A DNA stretch of 64,000 bases from Dermacentor variabilis. Lineage: Eukaryota > Arthropoda > Arachnida > Ixodida > Ixodidae. Of this stretch, positions 55,671 through 64,000 are shown in pieces (the first letter of the stretch is position 1; each line of letters begins with the position of its first letter). The translations under genes were made by a program, and so were the position numbers. The notes under the pieces are model-generated. The model made no database searches. It saw only the letters and a program-made list of their open reading frames with translations, and was not told the origin of the DNA. The stretch spans positions 101,722,122 to 101,786,121 of the forward strand of contig NC_134570.1 of assembly GCF_050947875.1 (NCBI RefSeq). Direction: 5' to 3'.

Positions 55671-58654
55671 GGATCGAGAAACACAAAAAATATGTCGTAT
55701 ATTTCGGGCAGAGACCCGCCTATCAAGAGTGGACTAACGTGCGTAAGAACAGCTATCTTCTGATTTATTTGTGAAACATTGCTCAGTAGCTGCTTTGCAA
55801 CAGTCTTAATGCAATATTGCGCAATAATAGTTCACAACGTAAATATGGGCATGCGGAGTACCACACGCAGGTCACAAGCGAAACAAAAAATTTGACAATA
55901 CAAAGTACGAGCGTAGGACTTGTGCTCAGGCGCGTCCGAAGTATAATGTTACAGTAGCAGGCGTAGAACTCTTTAAGACGCAGGCATGCGTTCAAGGCGT
56001 ACGAATTTCTGAAGTCATAATCTTCTAGAAATATACAAAGACAAGGCTGCAGTGCACAGTTCCCACATTGCGTAACTGGCAACTAGGTACAACAGGCAAC
56101 TCCTTTGATTGTGCCGTCTAAAAGTGACAAACACTGCTTCTGTAACTAAGAGACGGTGGAAAAAAAGTAAAGAAAGAAGGAAGTTCCAGACGTCGTCGTC
56201 GTTATTATCAGACGACTTCTCACAGGCCATTTACAAAAAAATAACAAAGCAAATAACACTGGCTGGTCATAATTTCAGGAACTCCTACAGTAACCGCGAA
56301 GATTTCCAGCAACGTCGTCAACCTAACAGGGGAAATTACACCCCCCATCTGTATATATAATAGAGGCATTACGCATTTTCTATCTGAAATAGCGGATGTA
56401 GAGGTTCTTGATGGCAAACCTTTTTGTCGCCTCAGCCGCCTCTTCCCTGCACACTAATCCGCCTCACGTGCACGCCATTTGATTAGTTAATCATATGCGT
56501 ACTCAATCACACATGAAGAAAGACCGGTTCACACGTGCACGCAAAAACGATGCTATATGTGATGCTCGACTTCACGAAACTTCAACCTTGACTGCGAACA
56601 CTTCGCGGAAATCAGCGCGGAATCAATCGGGAGAAAAATCGACCAAAACTTGCAAACATACTCATGCGCGCTCCAGAATCTGAGTTCCTCCAAAGTAGAA
56701 AGACAAAACCCTTCTTTTACTAATGGCTAATCGGTAATATATTATCTATAAGGGCTACCGGTGAACAAGTACTTTTAACAATAATTTCCAACTTCTAATA
56801 CGGTGCTCAGCAATATTTCTTTTACACGCAGTACTCGGCCTCAACAATTACCTTTTTGGACCCAAGAATAAACGTTAAAGGCAAAAAGCTTGTCGCGTAG
56901 ATTTACAGGAGACTTCGATTCTGGCGAATAAGAACACAGGATGAAGACTTTGCATCATGCTGGCAACGTCGATTCGCCGGCTTATTCCATCCGAATTACT
57001 TGCCGTCGGTCACTCACGATGCAATACGGAAGCTCAAGAACGAAGAACGTAGCGCGCTTATAAAAAACAAAGCGCCTGTTCACACAGACGCACATACTGA
57101 CCTCGTTCGAACATATTCTTCTTCGACGCGCAACATAACGCAACACGTAGTATTCCGTAAACCCCACACCATATTATTAGAAAGTGACAAAATGCAGCAG
57201 ATAATACAGGAACCTCCCCAGATTGTTTGTAGGCAGGTACCAAACATTTCAAAAATAACTTCATTCAAAATAAATGGTTAAACTTCAGAGGCAGGACGGC
57301 CCGCAATAAATCTCGATTTACGCGGACATAGCGCTGTGCCCGTGTCTTGCCACTGTCTCCCGTCCCTTTTCGTGCGCTAAAAAACCTCAGTTATGGAATA
57401 CCAACACACCCAAACCTACGCTCTTTCACGTTTTATAGCATGCAATGCATTGGACAGGCAGAGGCTCATTTATGAATGCATTTTAATTACCGCAAATCGC
57501 AGTAAAATACATCCTGCAGCTCCCGCTCTCAACACATATAAGCACACGTGGGCACCCCTTTGCAGTGGTTGAGGTCTGCATTCTAGATTCTGGATTTCGG
57601 AACCGCTACGACAGAGCAACTTCTGAGTCATACCTTGGCCATAACCTGCATTCGAGGGGAGTAAACGAAAGCGATGAAAGACTCGCATGTATCTCCATAT
57701 AATAATTTTTTCATCCTCCCACATATTTATATGCAGAGTACACACATAGCATGAACACACATTAGCATCCTGCCAGATTTCTTTCCAAGATTACTATACT
57801 CTCGTTTTTACTAGATATCTATATATTTTGATGTCCGGCACAATATGTTGCCAAGGATGCCATTCGCGAAGCAGGAAGCAATGAGGCGTTAATCTAGGCC
57901 TAGAGAAACCACGTGCATGTAAGATTCTACTTCTTGTCTATAGCTAATATCTGGACTCGGGCTATAGTGTCGCAACTAGGGTTTTGTACGCGGCCTCCTT
58001 GGCTGCGGTTATGGTTTTCTCTCTTCGACTTTACGCCCTTTTTCCCAAGAAAAAAGTGTAAGTAAACACATCCTAATCTTTGTTTTTTTTCGTGTGGAAT
58101 GTTAGATTGCCTAGCACTTTTTTTAATATTTGCTATTCCTGCAGGCGATATAAGCATGCGTGTCCATGATACGCACACGACAAACTGCCTTACAATATTT
58201 AGAATTGATATATATATACACACACAAAAGCCAATATAGGCTGCTCGACACTATCTCGCGCGTTTTTATAGCGACGTACATCAGAACCGACTCGTCGTTC
58301 CACAACAACCATTTCCTGAGTGATCGCCAGATATATGCCGAATAACTTCCTGTCATTCAATAAGAATGTCTCTCTTTCATGCAGCCTACCAATTCGCGCT
58401 GTTTCGGTTTAGACAAAACAATTTATCATTCGAGGCGCACTTGCCAAGTTTGCCTCCAATTAAAAGTGCCTGCGATGCCTATAGTGCAGCTCTTATCTCA
58501 CTCAACATACACAGCTCTATATACGTGCATCCGGTGCAATGCTTTCCGTTGTATCAGCAATTTCAATGTCATGGTCGATCATGTAAGCAAAAGTAGCTGT
58601 TTACTATTTACAATATCCAGAATTGATCAAACGTGAAGTTGTCACCGGCATTCT
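55668..58654. other. No recognisable gene
   Basis: About 3 kb without an identifiable gene, RNA or repeat shared with the rest of the window. Short open frames (for example 57000-57281) show no domain. Small TA/CA microsatellites occur near 58208-58227. Confidence 0.45.
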
Positions 58655-58686
58655 GAGTTAGCCAATCAATGAGTTAGCCAATCAAT

Positions 58687-60722
58687 GAGTTAGCGGTAAG
58701 AGGGAAACTAGAGGAATTCCGGATCAAGCTACAGAACAGGTATTCGGCTTTAACTCAGGAAGAGGACCTTAAGTTGAAGCAATGAACGACTATCTCATGG
58801 GAACCATTAAGGAGTGCGCAATAGAAGTCGGTGGTAACTCCGTTAGACAGGAAACCAGTAAGCTATCGCAGGAGACGAAAGATCTGATCAACAAACGCCA
58901 ATGTATGAAAGCCTCTAACCCCACCGCTAGAATAGAACTGGCAGAACTTTCTAAGTTAATCAACAAGCGAAAGACAGCGGACATCAGGAACTATAATATG
59001 GATAGAATTGAACAGGCTCTCAGGAACGGAGGAAGCCTAAAAACAGTGAAGAAGAAACTAGGAATAGGCAAGAATCAGATGTGTGCGTTAAGAGACAAAG
59101 CCGGCAATATCGTTACTAATATGGATGAGATAGTTCAAGTGGCTGAGGAGTTCTATAGAGATTTATACAGTACCAGTGGCACCCACGACGATAGTGGAAG
59201 AGAGAATAGCCTAGAGGAATTCGAAATCCCACAGGTAACGCCAGAAGAAGTAAAGAAAGCCTTAGGAGCTATGCAAAGGGGGAAGGCAGCTGAGGAGGAT
59301 CAGGTAACAGCAGATTTGTTGAAGGATGGTGGTCAGATTGTTCTAGAGAAACTGGCCACCCTGTATACGCAATGCCTCATAACCTCGAGCGTACCGGAAT
59401 CTTGGAAGAACGCTAACATAATCCTAATCCATAAGAAAGGGGACGCCAAAGACTTGAAAAATTATAGACCGATCAGCTTACTGTCCGTTGCCTACAAAGT
59501 ATTTACTAAGGTAATCGCAAATAGAATCAGGAACACCTTAGGCTTCTGTCAACCAAAGGACCAGGCAGGATTCCGTAAAGGCTACTCAACAATAGACCAT
59601 ATTCACACTATCAATCAAGTGATAGAGAAATGTGCAGAATATAACCAACCCTTATATATAGCTTTCATTGATTACGAGAAAGCGTTTGATTCAGTCGAAA
59701 CCTCAGCAGTCATGGAGGCATTACGGAATCAGGGTGTAGATGAGCCATATGTAAAGATACTGGAAGATATCTATAGCGGCTCCACAGCCACCGTAGTCCT
59801 CCACAAAGAAAGCAACAAAATCCCTATAAAGAAAGGCGTCAGACAGGGAGATACGATATCTCCAATGCTATTCACAGCATGTTTACAGGAGGTATTCAGA
59901 GGCCTGGAGTGGGAAGAATTGGGGATAAAAGTTGATGGAGAATACCTTAGCAACTTGCGATTCGCTGATGATATTGCCCTGCTTAGTAACTCAGGAGACC
60001 AATTGCAATGCATGCTCACTGACCTGGAGAGGCAAAGCAGAAGGGTGGGTCTGAAAATTAATCTGCAGAAAACTAAAGTAATGTTTAACAGGCTCGGAAG
60101 AGAACAGCAGTTTACGATAGGTAGCGAAGCACTGGAAGGGGTAAGGGAATACATCTACTTAGGGCAGGTAGTGACCACGGATCCGGATCATGAGACTGAA
60201 ATAACCAGAAGAATAAGAATGGGCTGGGGTGCGTTTGGCAGGCATTCTCAAATCATGAACAGCAGGTTGCCACTATCCCTCAAAAGGAAAGTGTATAACA
60301 GCTGTGTGTTACCAGTACTCACATATGAGGCAGAAACCTGGAGGCTTACGAAAAGGGTTCTGCTGAAATTGAGGACGACGCAACGAGCTATGGAAAGAAG
60401 AATGATGGGTGTGACGTTAAGGAATAAGAAAAGAGCAGATTGGGTGAGGCAACAAACGCGGGTAAACGACATCTTAGTTGAAATCAAGAAAAAGAAATGG
60501 GCATGGGCCGGACATGTAATGAGGAGGGACGATAACCGATGGTCACTAAGGGTTACGGACTGGATTCCAAGGGAAGGGATGCGTAGCAGGGGGCGGCAGA
60601 AAGTTAGGTGGGCGGATGACATTAAGACGTTTGCAGGGACAACATGGCCACAATTAGTACATGACCGGGGTAGTTGGAGAAGCATGGGAGAGGCCTTTGC
60701 CCTGCAGTGGGCGTAACTAGGC

Positions 60723-60768
<46 letters not shown>

Positions 60769-60775
60769 GATTCCT
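58687..60775 (+). mobile_element. RTE-clade LINE, copy 1, 5'-truncated, best preserved
   Basis: The element begins within the linker between endonuclease and RT (gagttagcggtaag, which matches the copy-3 family sequence near 24850) and ends with a (GAT)n tail at 60721-60771. The tail follows the stop codon almost directly, a typical RTE layout. The 5' junction carries two and a half tandem copies of gagttagccaatcaat (58655-58694). Confidence 0.92.
58782..60716 (+). CDS. RTE-type reverse transcriptase ORF (644 codons, endonuclease missing)
   Basis: Uninterrupted reading frame for the second half of an RTE LINE polyprotein. Landmarks are LKNYRPISLLSVAYKVFTKV (Y at residue 228), AGFRKGYSTIDHIHTI, AFIDYEKAFDSVE (D at 297), GVRQGDTISPMLF and the catalytic FADDIALLS at residues 394-397. 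The thumb and C-terminal domain carry KSCVLP-like NSCVLPVLTYEAETW and WAWAGHVMRRDDNRW, and the frame ends WRSMGEAFALQWA. The two catalytic aspartates are present. The enzyme would copy the element RNA at the nicked target. The family endonuclease domain seen in copy 3 (25794-25078) is absent. Upstream coding sequence (FRIKLQNRYSALTQEEDL) lies in a different frame because of one missing base near 58770, and an in-frame TAA sits just before this ATG. The start is therefore the first Met of a truncated frame, not a natural start. Autonomous mobility is not expected. Confidence 0.88.
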   Translation: MNDYLMGTIKECAIEVGGNSVRQETSKLSQETKDLINKRQCMKASNPTARIELAELSKLINKRKTADIRNYNMDRIEQALRNGGSLKTVKKKLGIGKNQMCALRDKAGNIVTNMDEIVQVAEEFYRDLYSTSGTHDDSGRENSLEEFEIPQVTPEEVKKALGAMQRGKAAEEDQVTADLLKDGGQIVLEKLATLYTQCLITSSVPESWKNANIILIHKKGDAKDLKNYRPISLLSVAYKVFTKVIANRIRNTLGFCQPKDQAGFRKGYSTIDHIHTINQVIEKCAEYNQPLYIAFIDYEKAFDSVETSAVMEALRNQGVDEPYVKILEDIYSGSTATVVLHKESNKIPIKKGVRQGDTISPMLFTACLQEVFRGLEWEELGIKVDGEYLSNLRFADDIALLSNSGDQLQCMLTDLERQSRRVGLKINLQKTKVMFNRLGREQQFTIGSEALEGVREYIYLGQVVTTDPDHETEITRRIRMGWGAFGRHSQIMNSRLPLSLKRKVYNSCVLPVLTYEAETWRLTKRVLLKLRTTQRAMERRMMGVTLRNKKRADWVRQQTRVNDILVEIKKKKWAWAGHVMRRDDNRWSLRVTDWIPREGMRSRGRQKVRWADDIKTFAGTTWPQLVHDRGSWRSMGEAFALQWA

Positions 60776-60799
60776 GCATCCAAGTTATTACCCAGTACA

Positions 60800-62640
60800 T
60801 AATTTAGAACGAACAGTTTTGATAATGGCGTTTGTTTGAAGCATGTATAAGAAGGCTTAGACTTCTCTCTGTTGTTCCTCTTCCAGAAATCACCGTTTCA
60901 TCTTGCCGCGCACAGATGAGATGGCTGAGCAGCAATGTGTCAATATATGCCTGGACGAACGACTGTGAAGGTGCCTTTCGGACGGTCCGGCGATGTCTCT
61001 TACACACTGACACAAATGGGCGTGGAATCGGCGCTGTCCTGCTGCAGCGGAACCACGCATCTGAAGAGCAAGTTGTGACCAACGCGAGCCGCACTCGTTC
61101 CCCTGCTGAGCGAAATTATACAATCACTGAACAAAAATACCTTGCTTTCGTATGGTCGATACACTGTTTCGTCCCTATTAATATGGCCACCATTTCACAA
61201 TTGTGGCTGATCATCATGCTGTGTGTTCATTATACTCTGAAGAATTCGTCCGTACGTCTCGGCCGTTGGGTGCTGCGTCCACATGAGTACGACTACACTA
61301 TATCATACAGGTCTGGCAGGCAACACCAAGACGCTGAGGCTTTGAGGTGACGCTGCCAGCTGTCGCCAAATGCCCATGTTGCATTTTCCATCTGTTCTGC
61401 ACCACTCACTCGACCGATCCTGACGATGGCTATTAGCCTGAAACGGTTCGCGACCTTGGTACACATTCTTTCACAAGGGACCTCGCCTTGCTGTCACACT
61501 GTTTTCGATGGGCTGACTGGCTTATGCCGTCCTCCCAACAGCCGCTTTCCCGTCAACTTGCACGTTTTAAACTACATGGTGGATCACTATTTCGGCAAGT
61601 TTACCACCCTACTGATAACTGATTGGTGCAAGTCGTACCTCTCTCACTTCGACTACAAGTTTTACAAGCGTTTCACGATGACACCACGGCTGGTCACTTG
61701 AGATTTCACCAAACCTACGAGCGCCTTAGACTCGCTGCTTTTGACCTGGCCTGTCCAGTCATTTTGCTAAGTACGTCGTTTCGTGTGCGTCATGCAAAAC
61801 CGTAAAGGTTCCACATCTCTTCCCGCCGGCCCTTTAAAACCATTGCCGTGCCCGTCCCTTCCCTTCGAATTCGTGGGAACAGACTTATGTGGACCCCCTC
61901 CGCTTATAAGGGGGGTCACCGTCTGGTTGCTACTGCCGAGGACCATCTCACTCGCTTCTCTGAGACGCCAGCTCTTCTTTCTGGAGCTGCCTCTGAAGTT
62001 AACCCGGTTTGTCCTGAACTCCATTATCTTGCGTCACGGTGTACCTTGTATACTTCTGAGTGACCGTGGCACGACATTTATTTCGTATGCCTTTGCTAAG
62101 GTCCTGCGGGCCTCTAATAATATCCATAATACTATATCAGCGCTGTCATCCCCAAACTAACGGTTTTACCGAGCGTTTCCATCGAACTATGTCGTACATT
62201 ATCTCCATATGTGTTAAACCCGACCCCAAAAACTGGCACACTATACTTCTTTACGTCACGCTTGCTTTTAACGCAGCTGTTGAACGAACAAACTACAGCA
62301 CTTTTTTTCCTTCTGTACGGTCGTACACCATCTTTTGTTTTGGATAGCAGCTTTCTCTCAACGCCTTCTGTCTCATCCTCCTCCCTTCCCGAAGAGTCCG
62401 CCGCCTGCATCGCCCAGTGCCTTGAAATTTGCACACGCAGACACGGCGACCATTCAGGACAAGAGGAAAGTTCATTTTGTCGCGACGCGTCGTGTCATTT
62501 TCTTCCACCCAGGCGACGAAGTCCACCTGTTGACACCTGTTCGAGTACCCGGGCTGTGTGAAAAATTTCATCATAGGTATCTCGGCCCATACACCATGCT
62601 TGAAAGAACATCTGCCGTCAACTAACGCGTCGCTCCCGTT
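60800..62640 (+). mobile_element. Ty3/gypsy pol fragment (RNase H and integrase), plus strand
   Basis: RNase H (60960-61350) reads CLLHTDTNGRGIGAVLLQRN, ERNYTITEQKYLAFVW and YDYTISYRSGRQHQDAEALR. Integrase follows with an N-terminal RFHQTYERLRL (about 61700), QNRKGSTSLPAGPLKPLPCP and FEFVGTDLCGPPP (61800-61900), RHGVPCILLSDRGTTFISYA (62030-62090), and NGFTERFHRTMSYIIS (62160-62210). A C-terminal part reads LTPVRVPGLCEKF and RYLGPYTMLERTSAVN (62530-62624). Several frameshifts separate these. No RT core is present at the left. A G-rich run near 62753-62775 could be the polypurine tract before a 3' LTR, but no LTR pair is visible. Confidence 0.82.
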
Positions 62641-63004
62641 ACCTCGGCTATTGACCGCCGTTGCCGCAGCACGGAAATTGTTCGCGCCTCTCGCCGGAAG
62701 CCGTATCATTGGAGTTCGTACGTTTCTGACTTGCCGGACCGCTTTCGTGAAGCGGGGGGCGGTGGGGATGGGGGAAGTTAGAGTGAGCGCAAACTCTGTA
62801 GTTTATTATCGCCTTCATCTGCATACGCCTATCATTTTTATCATCATCATCGTTTTTCAGGTTCGGACACACTGACACGGCTCGTGCGGTTGCGTTGCAA
62901 TACAAGTGCTCTGTCATTGTACTAGGCGTCGTCTTACAATACACAAAATTTTACCGTTTAGCGTGCCCTTTGTTCATGGTATATCCGTGTAGCATGCAGG
63001 TGAT

Positions 63005-63770
63005 GGTCTATCATCATCATCATCCTGGTTACGCCCGCTTTAGGGCAAATGCCTCTCCCATACTTCTCCAACTACCCCGGTCATGTACTAGTTGTGGCCA
63101 TGTTGTCCCTGCAAACTTCCTATTCTCATCCGTCCACCTAACTTTCTGCTGCCCCCTGCTACGCTTTCCTTCCCTTGGCATCCACTCCATAACCCTTATT
63201 GACCATCGGCAATCTTCCCTCCTCATTACATGTCCTGCCCATGCCCATATTTTTCTTGATTTAAACTAAGATGTCATTAACTCGCGTTTGTTCCCTCACC
63301 CAATCTGCTTTTTCTTATCCCTTAACGTCACACCCATCATTCTTCTTTCCATAGCTCGTTGCGTCGCCCTCAATTTCAGTAGAACCCTTTTCGTAAGCCT
63401 CCAGGTTTCTGCCCCGTGCGTGAGTACTGGTAAGACACAGCTGTTATAAACTTTTCTCTTGAGGGATAACGGGAACCTGCTGTTCATGATCTGAGAATTC
63501 CTGCCAAACGAACTCCAGCCCATTCTTATTCTTCTGATTACTTCCGTCTCATGATCCGAATCCGCCGCCACTAGCTACCCTAAGTAGATGTATTCCCTTA
63601 CCACTTCCAGTGCCTCGCTACCTATTAGAAATTGCTGTTCTCTTCCGAGACTGTAAAACATTATTTTAGTTTGATGCAGATTAATTTTTAGACCCACTCT
63701 TCTGCTTTGCCTCTCCAGGTCAGTGAGCCTGCATTGCAATTGGTCCCCTGAGTTACTAAGCAAGGCAATA
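63005..63770 (-). mobile_element. RTE-clade LINE, copy 4, 3' fragment
   Basis: Minus-strand C-terminal RTE sequence: RRVGLKINLHQTKIMFYSLG, RRIRMGWSSFGRNSQIMNSR, PVLTHGAETWRLTKRVLLKL and WRSMGEAFALKRA. The (GAT)n tail is at 63010-63024. It stops at the codon region following FADD (about 63770), where TTG-rich sequence begins. A frame break lies near 63296-63226 and a stop near 63575. Confidence 0.88.
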
Positions 63771-63774
63771 TCCC

Positions 63775-64000
63775 GTACAAAAATGACTGTTGATTAGCCA
63801 TTGATATATTGTTGGGGAATTGTTGAAACAACGGACTTCAACAAGTTTTCAAGAGCAATTGAGTTCACTCAACCCTTGCACAACAATATTACTGTTGAGT
63901 GTTCTCAATAAACAATTTATTGGGTAATTTGTGTTGATTTTTCTAGTTGTTTTTTGTTGTGTAGCAGTTGAGTCCAGTATACAATAATTAGGACTCGCAT
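63775..64000. repeat. TTG/CAA-rich repeat at the right edge
   Basis: Words such as ttgttga, caacaa, ttgagt and actcaac recur on both strands, making the sequence partly self-complementary (for example aactcaattg-type words against caattgagtt). It may be part of a foldback element or satellite running off the window. There is no coding potential. Confidence 0.4.

Noticed and set aside
55489..55774. Frames of alternating Tyr-Ile on both strands
   Set aside because: Direct translation of the (TA)n microsatellite.
1..64000. CRISPR arrays, toxin-antitoxin or phage-like systems
   Set aside because: No regularly spaced repeats with unique spacers and no operon-like gene order. The introns, SINEs and LINEs show eukaryotic DNA.

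Overview
This window looks like nuclear DNA from a tick, most likely a hard (metastriate) tick. The evidence is an arthropod (TTAGG)n telomere-type repeat, intron-bearing Ala/Val/His-rich AAPA-type cuticle protein genes, and a dense load of RTE, CR1-like and Ty3/gypsy retrotransposon remains mixed with tRNA-like SINE sequence. The assignment is inference from sequence character; no species is claimed.

The only convincing host genes are three tandem minus-strand paralogues of a small secreted cuticle protein: copy A (8054-10310), copy B (29634-31719) and copy C (45593-47829). I deduce the same three-exon structure in each. Exon 1 carries 5' UTR and only the ATG, and the splice donor follows it directly. 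Exon 2 encodes the rest of the protein. The stop codon TAA is split by intron 2 (T|AA), and exon 3 holds a short 3' UTR with AATAAA. Each copy has a TATAAAA box about 58 bases upstream of the ATG with a conserved CACACCC box next to it. Copies A (195 aa) and B (187 aa) are open. Copy C has a one-base insertion in exon 2 and is probably a pseudogene or an assembly error.

The genes lie in duplicated units. Units B and C share a much longer and younger duplication (about 26.0-38.1 kb against 41.4-49.8 kb) that includes flanking transposon debris. C then gained a 78-bp telomere-repeat insertion and a 200-bp hairpin element. B and C also differ by a 4.4-kb indel. The left edge of the window carries a fragment of what may be a fourth unit.

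Layout: 1-7.9 kb decayed gypsy and LINE fragments and an RTE copy; 7.9-11.8 cuticle unit A; 12.8-14.1 dead LINE; 14.2-20.8 two dead gypsy elements; 20.8-26.0 an RTE copy split by a CR1-like LINE, with a tRNA-like segment at its 5' end; 26.0-38.1 unit B and flank; 38.6-41.4 repeats including a MITE; 41.4-49.8 unit C and flank; 50-58.6 mostly gene-poor with small repeats and LINE remnants; 58.7-60.8 the best preserved RTE copy (644-codon ORF); 60.8-62.6 a gypsy pol fragment; 63.0-63.8 another RTE 3' fragment; then a TTG/CAA-rich edge. I see no rRNA, functional tRNA gene, CRISPR array or bacterial-type system.
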